Source of the DNA: Rapana venosa
Lineage: Eukaryota > Mollusca > Gastropoda > Neogastropoda > Muricidae
Direction: 5' to 3'
Assembly (NCBI GenBank): GCA_028751875.1
Contig: CM054157.1
Span: 523,822 to 587,821 of the forward strand
Length of the DNA stretch: 64,000 nt
This document shows positions 49,345 through 59,079 of the stretch, piece after piece. The notes beneath the pieces were generated by a model, which had not been told where the DNA came from, ran no database searches, and was given only the letters and a program-made list of their open reading frames with translations. The position numbers and the translations under genes are program-made. Every line of letters begins with the position of its first letter. The first letter of the stretch is position 1.

Positions 49345-49526
49345 TGTTTCTTGACAAGTTGTCGATAAGTTGTTGATAAGTTGTTGATGGGGACTTGTTT
49401 ATTTCTTGACAAGTTCTTGTTTTAGTTCTTGATAAGTTCTTGATAAGTTCTTGGTAAGTTCTTGTATTAGTTGTTAATAAGTTCTTGGCAAGTTTTTTGC
49501 TAAGTTGTTGATAAGTTGTTAATAAG
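49345..49526. repeat. 11-bp iteron-like repeats
   Basis: Direct repeats of TTGTTGATAAG and TTCTTGATAAG, with variants such as TTCTTGGTAAG and TTCTTGACAAG, arranged over about 180 bp. They lie upstream of the leftward gene cluster and internal to the right terminal repeat. Confidence 0.85.
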
Positions 49527-49974
49527 AATCTCTCTTCCCTGTTTTCTCTCGGCAGTATTGCTCCACTCCATTCAACTAGCAATGCAGCTTGAAACACAAT
49601 CTTCTCAAGAGCCACAGCAGGGAACTGCCACGGTCTAGCTAGACCACGTGAAATGAATATTAAACAGGCACAGTCACAGCCTATAGCAGAAAGTCACGCT
49701 TCAACGGAGAGAGAGAGGAAAGACCGTGTTAGGTGAGCTTCAGTTTACCAGGTCGTCATGCTTGAGTGATTTTTTGTTGGGGCCTCGACAGGACCGTTTT
49801 CTAATTTTTAGAACCACATCATTTTCGTTAGTGGCACAGCACCTGAGCAGTTTATGCATAATCTTCATTGGAAGCTTTACAGATCCGTGTTTTAGGGAGG
49901 GGTGAGAGGTTGTTCTGAACCTAACAAACTAAGCAAGGTAAAAGGTAAGATAATTCAAACACTTTTTTTTTAAA
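49527..49974. other. Polinton subterminal spacer
   Basis: About 450 bases between the iteron-like repeats and the right inverted repeat. No gene is recognised. It should contain the promoter of the leftward cluster. Confidence 0.4.
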
Positions 49975-50541
49975 GAAAAGCTCGCACGTCTTCACTGCAC
50001 AACTTCACACTGCCCAAATGAAAAAGACAGCTAGGGCTCGGTTGCTAAAAACATAGAGTTTGAGCGGAAATGTCGTCATGTTACTAATCAGCGACTCTAT
50101 CTAGTCTTGTGATTGGGGAAAGGTAAGTAACATGTCTAGATATGTCTTACCGGGGGCGGGAGGGCACCCTAGCGCTACCTATTGAAACTCCGTTTTTCAG
50201 TTGTCAAAGCCTATTGGCGTGCTGTGGGGCCATTCAAAAGCCCCGGCGAGGTGTGTGTCCCTAACCCCCATTTCTTTCTCCCTCTTTTAAAATCTTTTTT
50301 CTTGTACCAGTATAGCATAAATTCCCATAATTTTATAGTTTTACCCATCAAAAATAAATTAGTATTACTTTCAGTTTTAGTAGAGAGATAGGGGAAAAAG
50401 GGGGATTCAAGATTGTTGCCTAGTTTTAACTAAAACGCCGCAAGTTTTGAGTCGATGAGGCGCAGCCGAATCGGCTCAAAGTTGCAGAGGTTTGGTAAAA
50501 TTATCGGCAAAGGAGCTTGAATGCCCCTTTTCCCTATCTCT
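49975..50541. repeat. Polinton right terminal inverted repeat
   Basis: Reverse complement of 37380-37936 with small differences, for example an extra ATTCGG-type insertion near the hairpin centre (about 50467-50473). It ends CTATCTCT at 50541. Confidence 0.95.
50384..50541. repeat. Terminal imperfect palindrome of the right repeat
   Basis: As at the left end, the outer arm (50516-50541) recurs in inverted form at 50384-50411 with a few changes. The intervening bases pair imperfectly. Confidence 0.8.
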
Positions 50542-50700
50542 GAGGGTACAGATTTGTGGAGACATTGGAAACAGAGGGTATTGATCTTATACTTTATTCT
50601 TTGTGAGACGGGTAGCCAGTGAAGAGATCGCAAAAGAGGAGTGATGTGTTAAGATTTGTTCTTTCTAAGGTCTAGTCGAGTCTCATTTGGGAAGAGGAGA
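50542..50700 (-). mobile_element. LINE (CR1/L2 type) part right of the Polinton
   Basis: The minus strand encodes LLRSLHWLPVSQRIKYKINT and LCFQCLHKSVP, the segment directly upstream of the part at 36932-37379. It is cut mid-codon-region by the Polinton. Similarity fades above about 50700, so the LINE is 5'-truncated. It starts with the GAGGG target duplication (50542-50546). Confidence 0.88.
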
Positions 50701-50721
50701 ACATGAAAACAACCAAAAAGA

Positions 50722-50900
50722 CACCCCCCCCCCCCTCCCCATAGCAATATGATTTTCTGAACATCTCGCACTCAAATGAATGAAGATGAAAACCCCCCCC
50801 AAAAAAAAAAAAAAAAAAAAAGGGAAAAAAAAAGCAAAATTGAACGCTGACATGAGGAAGAGAGTAATAACTGACATGAGGAAGAGAGTAATAAGAACGG
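50722..50900. repeat. C and A homopolymers plus a short tandem duplication
   Basis: C-rich (50722-50740) and C/A-rich (50792-50835) runs. A duplicated stretch of about 28 bp (TGACATGAGGAAGAGAGTAA) follows at 50847-50893. Confidence 0.8.
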
Positions 50901-50980
50901 AGTAGCTGGAATGTGCGCTATTCAACCATGATCAGTCTTTATGAAAATACGATCGAAAACATGGACACCTTAATATAATC

Positions 50981-50981
50981 G

Positions 50982-51014
<33 letters not shown>

Positions 51015-51022
51015 CGCGCACG
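50981..51022. repeat. (GT)n/(GC)n microsatellite
   Basis: GTGT units change to GCGCGC, a potential Z-DNA tract. It sits at the 3' end of the adjacent SINE. Confidence 0.9.
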
Positions 51023-51030
51023 TGTGTTTT

Positions 51031-51380
51031 ATTCTTTTATTTTGCGGGTAATGGAATAAGCACTCAGTACTTTTTACATCCAGTCACCGTGTGCATGCGA
51101 TGTTGTGCATTTTATCTTTTTGTTCTCACCGGCACAAAAGGCCTACTCTTTCGAAAGGCGGAACATATTTTAACGTCTGTGCAAAATGTTCTGCAAGTGT
51201 TCGCACACGGCACCTCACTTTATAGTCTCATCGGAAGGACTGCTGGGGAGAGTGGAGTCGGCACTGATGCCAGCTCCAGGGAAGATGTCCCCTTCAACCG
51301 ACGTCTGGGTGGTGGCTGGAACCTGAGCTCAAAGCCGCCATCATAGCTCGAGGCCAAGGCACGAGCGCAAAGAGCAATGC
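51031..51380 (-). mobile_element. tRNA-derived SINE, degenerate copy
   Basis: It shares the body of the SINE at 58498-58836: GCACACG..., GGCCTACTCTT, GCGGAACAT, GTTCGCACACGG, TAGTCTCATC, GGGGAGAGTGGAGTC. The tRNA-like head (51290-51370 on this strand) is strongly diverged. Confidence 0.8.
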
Positions 51381-51394
51381 TTTAACAACTGTGT

Positions 51395-51425
51395 TTGTGC
51401 GTGCGTGCGTGCGTGCGTGTGTGTG

Positions 51426-51497
<72 letters not shown>
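51395..51497. repeat. (CGTG)n-(CA)n-(GA)n compound microsatellite
   Basis: Three successive simple repeats abutting the SINE head. Confidence 0.95.
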
Positions 51498-51499
<2 letters not shown>

Positions 51500-52590
51500 C
51501 TCAAATTCGAACTTTTAATTGATTTTTGGTATGATGGCCTTTGTCACAAGGCGCGCAACATTGAAAATGTAAGAAACATCACCGATTAATCAGACATATT
51601 CCATTGAACACTCTGCATACAAGGACAGGATATTTTGGGGGTTATTTCTGGTGCCTGTTGATAGCAGAATGGGAAAGAAACATTGTTAGGTCTGACTGTG
51701 GACATTTCCTTCAACATATGTTTTTCTTAAGTCAAGATAAACATTTTATCCTTTTTTTTCTTATCTCGAAACATTTGTGCAAGAACCTAGCTGTCTTGTA
51801 GTCTGCACTTTTCTGCAAGACAATATTTCCAGGAAGCACATGTCTTCAAAGTGGGAAGTACTGTCTTAAAACATGTGGATGAGTAATGCTGTATTTACGG
51901 CAGGCAGTGAAATATAGAGCTTTTCATCTTCCATAATTTCCGGGCAGAAGCGACATACTGACATACACCTGAGTTGACATCACCATTGAAAACGGTTTCT
52001 GTGCGTGTTGATGTCGCTGACACCCAGCCTGAACGGAACCAGAGAGTCTGCCTCTAAAGACTATTACAGTCTTACAGTATACATATATATTACAGTCACT
52101 TCCAGAAATAGCTGTCTGTTAAAGGACAGATTTAACTGACCGTATTAATTTATGAATAAAAACGCTCGCTGTCCCTCATGTCCGCAAAGCGCTCTTAATT
52201 TACCTTGTCTATCCTTCTCTGTCTGAACACAGAACCACTGACTCATTCTTGCTTTAGCCATACAAAACTAAACCTAATGCTTCCCAAACTGTCTTGTTTT
52301 TGACACCCAGTTACTTTTGCCTTGATTTTCCAGATGACATAGAAGTTGACAAGCTTCATGTGGAAGGCGGCATCTATCATTCTCATTCCACGGAACCAAA
52401 ACTGAAGTGACCTAATGCACCATGGTGGATGGTGTACGAACGGCAACACTACAAGTGTAATTGCCCCGTCAAATAACTATTATGCGAAAATCTGCAATTT
52501 TTGTTATTATGTGGCAAACCTCATATTTCAGAAGCATTAAGAAAGGTCGGCTGTACTGTAGAATCAAACATTTTAAAACAAATGTCTTTT
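51498..52590. other. Unannotated interval, about 1.1 kb
   Basis: Unique-looking AT-rich sequence. No exon, retroelement protein or RNA gene was recognised. Confidence 0.4.
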
Positions 52591-53468
52591 AGGTCATACT
52601 ATCCATTCGTTTTAATGCTCGTGTAACATCTGCTGGTGCTGGCTTACCTCTGATTGCTAGGAGCTGGGTATTCCGAGATATGCTCATAGTGGATGAGAAA
52701 TTAAACCCCATATACATATAGTTATTGACCACTTCCAGCTGTTCTCCTCCAATATACCATCTTTCGTGTCTTCCTAAATATACCCCCTCTCCTGAAAACT
52801 ATTACTTTTGTTTTGTCACAAATGATTTCGATTTTCAGGTTTAAGTATGCTCTACATAGACAACTGAGGTGATTGTGTAAGCCGGATGGCGAACTTGATA
52901 GTGACACTAGTTCATCTGCACACAGAACAATAGAGGGGGCGTGAGCTCAGGGACCCCATGGTTTCCTTCAACTGACAACTGTTCTGCTAATTCATGAATT
53001 ATCTTTGAAAAAAAGGTGGTTTTAGCACCGCAACCCCGCCTTGTCTCACACCTCATAGGCAGTCAAAAAGGTCTGTGATATCGTTGTTTGCACGCACACA
53101 CGCCTTCAAAGACTTATACATTGCCATCATAGCTTTAGTAAATGTGCCTGACGTGCCTGACCTAACAATGCTCTCAACAAGAAATCTGCCGGACTGAGTC
53201 ATAGGCCCTCCTTAAGTCAGCAAAACAAACATAGAGTCTAGCAAGTTTTTCTAAGTGTCTCTTAGCAGCAGCATGAAAATAAAAATAACCATGGTCTGTC
53301 ATACAATAATCTTTTCTGAATCCCCAGCTTGTGCTTCTTTTGATTACCTTATGATTTTTCTTCCCACCAGAGGTACAAAGGTGTTGAAGATGGAGGTGTA
53401 CACTTTTCAGATTAAGCTGAGGAGGGAACTCTCTGTACTTGGATGGGGAATGTTGGTCAGCGTTCTGA

Positions 53469-53938
53469 CACATCAGCACAATCATGGCTTCAGCACAATC
53501 ATGGCTTCAGCACATGGCTTCAGCACAATCATGGCTTCAGCACAATCATGGCTTCAGCACAATCACGGCTTCAGCACAATCACGGCTTCAGCACAATCAT
53601 GGCTTCAGCACAATCATGGCTTCAGCACATGGCTTCAGCACATGGCTTCAGCACATGGCTTCAGCACAATCATGGCTTCAGCACAATCACGGCTTCAGCA
53701 CAATCATGGCTTCAGCACAATCACGGCTTCAGCACAATCACGACTTCAGCACAATCACGGCTTCAGCACAATCATGGCTTCAGCACAATCATGGCTTCAG
53801 CACAATCATGGCTTCAGCACATGCCTTCAGCACATGGCTTCAGCACAATCATGGCTTCAGCACAATCATGGCTTCAGCACATGGCTTCAGCACAATCATG
53901 GCTTCAGCACAATCATGGCTTCAGAACAATCACGGCTT
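53469..53938. repeat. 17-bp minisatellite inside the reverse transcriptase fossil
   Basis: About 28 copies of TTCAGCACAATCATGGC, with a 13-bp short form lacking ATCA and C/T variants (AATCACGGC). Because 17 is not a multiple of three and the unit has no stop, all three plus frames stay open and read ASAQSWLQHNHGFSTIM. The repeat separates two conserved blocks of the minus-strand reverse transcriptase. Confidence 0.95.
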
Positions 53939-54309
53939 CTTGTCACATATCTGAGAATGATCCTGACACGAAAACAGATTGAAAGAGTGTTGTCAAAAAA
54001 CCCTTATTTCACTGCTTCCCCAGACTTCAGCATTCCCGCTAACATGTTGTCTGAGCCACAGGCTTTACCTGACTCCAGCCGTCGTAGTGATGCTTTCACT
54101 TCCTCTTTAGTTATGGCTTTATCTAAGTCCTGGATAATTATAATATCGTAGATTGCTATCGTTGGTGTCATCAAAGGGAAGGTCCAGTTGTGGTTTATCT
54201 GAGCACGCTACATCCGATTTTTTTCCCGTTCCTCAGCTGAAGTTCCGAGGTTTTCCAATGGTGATATTTTAGCGTGTGCACCTGTTTTCTCCCCCTCACC
54301 ATTTAGGTA

Positions 54310-54595
54310 GCCGTATTCCTGCTTCGGGGATGGCGGCTTAACACAACACCTGTGTTTAAACGTTTCATAAAATGTTGTCATCCGTTCCTACCCTAAGGAA
54401 AGGAAGAACGGGTTTTTAACATGTCCGCAAGATTTTCTGCGTGCACATGGGGCCTGTGTTTAAAATCTCATCCAGAGGACTTAGACATTCAGTTTGATTT
54501 TTTCGTCAAACTGGAAAAAAGGGGAGAGGGTAGGAATGGAACCCAGAACTTCATGGCTTACTTGTTAGACAGGTAAACTTATCATCTGTCTTGTC
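54310..54595 (-). mobile_element. Old SINE copy nested in the LINE
   Basis: It shares the words GTCCGCAAGATTTTCTGCGT, GGGGCCT and TCTCATCC with the SINEs at 51.0 and 58.5 kb. A B-box-like GGGTTCCATTCC is on the minus strand near 54531-54542. It separates LINE linker sequence (above 54610) from reverse transcriptase (below 54180). Confidence 0.55.
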
Positions 54596-56247
54596 ACCTT
54601 CCTTCTTGCTACATCAGGTTAGAAAAAGCTTTTCTGAACTGATTCAACAACTGTTCTGTTCATTGGAAACTTGGTCACTGTAGGCGACGTTTGATTTGCG
54701 TGGAGAACCGTCATTGACTTCTTTTCAACATAATTTAGGATCTTCCCTACGTTTGACTAGAGCATCTGCCTTTGCTTTTCTGTGGGCCCTTTTCTTCCTG
54801 TTAACCAGAGTGTGATAACGACGTTTATTCTCAATGAAATCTTCGCAGTTTTGCTCTGATTTTACACGTCTGAATTTTCGGAATTTGGACTTAACCTCTC
54901 TTTTAAAAAAGGCTTGGACACTTTTGCCTTCAAGCCAGTGCCCTTCTTTTCTGATGTTACCGGTACATACCGTTTTCCGTCGACTGTTAGCACTCCACAA
55001 ACAAACTCAGTGCGCTATTCAAGTTGACATCAGTTTCAGTTATTGCAGGTGGCAATTTTTCCTGGGATTTGAACGCACATAGTGTGTCTAGACAGTAATG
55101 TTTTCTTGTCACGTCATAGCAGTTTGTCTACGTGCTGTCGAGTTGCACGTGCAATTTACTGTTGTTTTTTTAATCGTGTGTACAGTCAGGGACACTAGAA
55201 AGTGATCGTATTAAACTGCTTTCAATTTTTAAGGATTGAAAACTATCGTTTGAACATAATTTATCTGAGGCACAAAAATAGTTAATTAAGCCAGACCCAG
55301 CTTGTAATGTGAAAGACACACTTCCCTCTGCTTATAAAATTGGCATCCATTTCATAAAGAGCAGTCAGACATTTTAGCAGACAGCTAACAGTTGTCTACC
55401 AAACACAATGGCACTTAAATCGCTTATTCGCCTTTGTATACAGCAAGTAGCCTGAGTGTAAGTATTAAAATCTCACAAGATAACGTAAAACTTAATTATT
55501 CTCTCCCACACATCAGCCAAACATAGTTCAGTCTGTTAACTATTCACCTTTACCTATCCTTTACTCTAGCAGACTGTTGGAGCACCACTGAAGATTTTGC
55601 AACCAGCTTCCTTCAATCCCCATGGCTCTCAGCTTTCCGTAGCGTGTTATTCCACTCAAGATGATGTCTTCCCATCGTTTTCCTTGTCTGTTCAGTTCTA
55701 ATCCTTTCATTGTCACCTTGGAAATCAGATGTTTTATAGAATGAGGAATCGTATGGGGGCACATAATTATGTGGATAATGGAATGACGTCTTTGTCTGTT
55801 TTGAGAAGGTCTTTTGTTTAATATTAAAATGACTGTTTGATTGTAATGAATATCCAGGTGTTTCTTGACCAACACGATCACCCCTCCTGAGGACCTGCCA
55901 TGATGGCTGAGCTTTACAGGGGCAATGTAATTCCGCGAAAACATGGAACGTCGAATTGTATGAACGATTCTGCAAAGCATACGATGTGAAAGTTCCTTCA
56001 GCGCTTGGGCTTTATCACATTTCTTGATTAAAGCACTGGCACTGGGGGCAACAGCAAAGTGAGAGGCTGTATGACTAGTGGCTTTTCCACTCATGGAATC
56101 CCACTTTACAAATTAGTCTTTAGTGATCGACTCTGACTCTGACTAGGAGGCTTGACTCGCACAGTCCTTATGTGCTGCAGCCCTTGGGGCTGGATGGCCT
56201 TTGGAGAACATCTCCAACGCTGATTGTCCACATGCCCTCTTGGCCGA

Positions 56248-56272
56248 GAGGGTGGGGGGGGGGGGGGGGGGG
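56248..56272. repeat. (G)n homopolymer
   Basis: A G run of about 22 bases, read as poly-Pro on the minus strand. Confidence 0.9.
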
Positions 56273-57199
56273 GAGGAGGGGTGCTGTGGGCAAGGCATAT
56301 CCACTATAATCAAATTTCTGCCCAATAGCAGAAACAGCAGCTGCCTCCTCTGCTGTTTTGGAGGTTATCGCTGAACATGAGGGCCAAACATATGGAAAAA
56401 TGACATCAATTTAATGTATTGAACAAAGTCTGCACTATCAAGTTTTGAGACGAGTCCTCGGATATTCCAGGTCAGTATTCTTAACTATGGTTGCCTTTGT
56501 CTACCAGCACCTGTTGGTTGCTGCTGTGTTGAGTCAGTTGTGTTGCTGTCATTGTCAGAAGTAGTATCAGCAGTGACATGGCCATGGCCGTGTCTCTATT
56601 CCTTGTCCGAGTTCGGCTGACCACCACCGGTCACTCTGCGTGAAGCAGAGATCCTGTCCAAGATCCGAGGCTGGCCTCTGTGTGGGGATGAGGAGGACTG
56701 TGACTGCTGTCCTGCTGTTGTCCGGGGCGTGGCTTGGTGATTTCCCGGACTGTCGCCCAGCACGCTGCTTCGTACCGTGACTCCACTGCTCTTGTTTACG
56801 ACATCACCTGCTGTGCTCACCACAACGAATACCTTGCTGATGTGGACACTGACGCCTCGGCCATGCCAAAGGCTGTGTTTGGGGGTTCCTTGATGTCACT
56901 GTTAGCTTCCCTGGATCAGTGTTTGAGAGTGGAGGCACACATATTTTGAATACCAGTTGACAAGTAAATGGAAATCAAATTACTAACCTACAATTAAACA
57001 ATAAAAGAGAGAGGAAAAAGAAAAACCCCACAACATGCAACTCTGTTATACTTAAGTACAACAGGCAAACATAAGTAAAGAAATAACCCCCAAATCATCA
57101 ATAACCCCCAAATCATCACAACTGTAACAATAACTAATAAGTGAACAGTAATAACCATATGTCTAACAATAAACAATGAAAGAAACTATATTCCACCAA

Positions 57200-57445
57200 A
57201 CATGTGCCTTCATGGGATGATTAACGTTGTAATTTACTTTAGAAAGATAAAGAAGACTGGAAAGTGGCCAAGACAATCTGGAGAACATCAGGATCAAGTG
57301 ACGTTTCTTTAGAAGAGGTATGACAAGAGCTGATCTGAAGAACTCTGGGAAGATGCCTTGTCTCAAGGGAATGATTGATAACAGAAGTAAAAAAAAAAAT
57401 AAAAAAAAAAAGGCAGGAGAATATCAAATCATTCCCTCATAACTG
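57200..57445 (-). mobile_element. CR1/L2-type reverse transcriptase fragment
   Basis: The minus strand encodes INHSLETRHLPRVLQ and SKETSLDPDVLQI. These match the region before the YRPIS block of CR1/L2 reverse transcriptases. It is frameshifted, about 80 codons long, and separate from the larger LINE to its left. Confidence 0.7.
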
Positions 57446-58497
57446 AAGCCGGAGATAAGATAATGCTAACAAATTTAATCGGAAGTTTGCGTGTAAGGTT
57501 GTTTTTAAGTAACTGGCCACAGAGGCAGCCATACTCAGACTTCATAAGAAAAAGTAAGGTATAACACGCGTCGTTCTCATCAGCGCATTGTCTTTTCACC
57601 TACTACAAAAGAACTACTGTGAATTTAAATCTTCCGGTTATTTCTATGAGCTGACAGGATAGTTGATGCTAAAACTAGAGTGCTGGAGAGGTTATTGTTT
57701 AGTAACAATGTGACAGAGAAAGCGGGGAAGGCAGGGCAGCAGAACAAGAGGAAGAAAAACAGAAAAACAGAGAGGGACAGAAACAGAGAGACAGACACAA
57801 AGAGACAGAAACAGAGAGACAGACAGACAGACAGACAGAGAAGCTGTATAGTGGGGCAGTATCAAATTTAGCATTGTAAAAATTGTATTGAAAGCAACGA
57901 ACTCCTTCTGCCTTCAGAATGAAATCGCCATTGGTATGCATCCGAGATGCCTCCAAAATGTCTGACATCTTCAGATGTCCGTGAATCCTTTTCACAATGG
58001 GGAAGCAGGCTACAGATTTTGCAATCCCTGGCATCCGAAATGAATGCAGCATGTTTTCCTCCTTAGAAAAGGGTGCTCTTGAAGCCAATCGCAGTCTGAT
58101 TGGAACTGTAATCAAGGTCCTGGAAGAATACGGGTTATCGTGCGCTGGGTTTTGACTAAAAGTGAAACAGCTTCAGTGCTTTCAAATATACTCGGGATCT
58201 CTTGATTCTAAACATTGTTCCTCTGTAAGACTTTGAAAGAGATATAATTCCAACTTGAGAGGGAAAACCCAACAGAAAATAAAAGAGTGAAAAAAGTATA
58301 AAAGGACGAATGCAAACTGGCAAAATAAAAAAAAGAAAGGGGGGGGGGGGGGGGGGGGTTGCAAGGGTTACAACTAAAGCATTTAGAAAAAGTTTTATTT
58401 CTGCATGGAGTTGCAGAAATAAAAAATATGCCCAGCTGAAAAAAACACCTGTCTGTCAGTCTGTCCGTCTGTATGTGTGTTTTGCTTTAATTTTTAT
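57446..58497. other. Unannotated interval with (GACA)n and (G)n
   Basis: It contains GACAGA/GACA repeats at 57766-57840 and a G run at 58338-58359. A minus-strand frame at 57699-58115 has some unique residues (MPGIAKSVACFPIVKRIHGH) but no recognisable domain. Confidence 0.5.
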
Positions 58498-58836
58498 TTC
58501 ATTCTTTTATATCGAGGATAAAAGAATAAGCACTTATGTGCTTGGTTACATCCAGTCCCCATGTGTTTGCGGTTTTGTAAATTCTGTTATCTGTTCCCAC
58601 AGGCACACAATGGCCTACTCTTACGAAAAGCGGAACATGATTTAACGTGTGCGCAAGATGTTCTGCGTGCGTTCGCACACGGGGCCTCGGTTTATAGTCT
58701 CATCCGAAGGACTTTTGGGGAGAGTGGAGTCTGCACTGATGTTAACTCCAGGGGAAAATATCCCCTTGAACGGGAATCGAACCCGGGAGGTCAGATTGCG
58801 AGCGCAATGTTCTAACCACTAGGCTATCCCGTCCCC
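58498..58836 (-). mobile_element. tRNA-derived SINE, well-preserved copy
   Basis: The head is at 58836 on the minus strand. It has a clear A box (TAGCCTAGTGGTTAGA, 58811-58826) and B box (GGGTTCGATTCCCG, 58771-58784) spaced as in a tRNA gene, then a body of about 260 bp ending near ATTCTTTTAT at 58498. Copies with the same body lie at 51031-51380 and about 54310-54595. The tRNA-like part is followed by non-tRNA sequence, so it is a SINE rather than a functional tRNA. Confidence 0.88.

Positions 58837-58888
<52 letters not shown>
58837..58888. repeat. (GT)n microsatellite
   Basis: Pure GT tract abutting the 5' head of the SINE. Confidence 0.95.
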
Positions 58889-58889
<1 letters not shown>

Positions 58890-59079
58890 TAATATATCTT
58901 GAAGTACAAGTAGCTCTTGCTTTCATCTCATCTGCAGTCAGCAATGCTGATAGCTTGTTTGCCCACACTGTATTCACTGCTGAAAGAAATGGTACAGATC
59001 TCTCAGATATGTCCACTACCTAGCTGGTGCATTGTTATGATTGTCTCTACAGATTTCGATTACAGTTGACTATGGCATC

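Larger units (their letters stand above)
37380..50541. mobile_element. Degenerate Polinton/Maverick (adintovirus-like) element
   Basis: A 13,162-bp unit with inverted repeats of about 560 bp that start 5'-AG and are flanked by GAGGG. It carries the defining Polinton genes: protein-primed family B polymerase, retroviral-type integrase and packaging ATPase. Around them are conserved structural or membrane proteins. Nearly every gene has frameshifts or stops. Intact relatives are commonly 15-20 kb, so sequence has been lost. Polintons are self-synthesising transposons, and Polinton-like adintoviruses encode capsid proteins. Confidence 0.96.
52600..56950 (-). mobile_element. Degenerate non-LTR retrotransposon (endonuclease plus reverse transcriptase)
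   Basis: Read right to left. 56470-56400 encodes the start of an APE-type endonuclease (LTWNIRGLVSKLDSADFVQY), and 56094-55561 more of that domain (LSHHGRSSGGVIVLVKKHL). 55000-54725 is the linker (FKREVKSKFRKFRRVKSEQN). 54150-54020 is the reverse transcriptase N-terminus (AITKEEVKASLRRLESGKAC). 53485-53174 contains GFRKDYCMTDH and FADLRRAYDSV (motif A). 52922-52722 contains a CADELVSLS catalytic box and DKTKVIVFRRGG. Sequence at 56500-56950 may be ORF1. Frameshifts, stops, a minisatellite and a SINE interrupt it. The second catalytic Asp is Glu. The clade is uncertain; it differs from the CR1/L2 copies. Confidence 0.82.

Noticed and set aside
53255..54151. 298-codon frame with a 17-residue repeat
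   Set aside because: Product of a 17-bp minisatellite that is stop-free in all plus frames, lying within an antisense LINE fossil.
56596..56949. Overlapping 71-75-codon frames on both strands as a host gene
   Set aside because: They lie immediately upstream of the LINE endonuclease start in the same orientation and are better explained as decayed ORF1 or 5' sequence of that LINE.
58769..58836. tRNA gene with clear A and B boxes on the minus strand
   Set aside because: It is joined to a non-tRNA body shared with two other copies in the window, so it is the head of a SINE.
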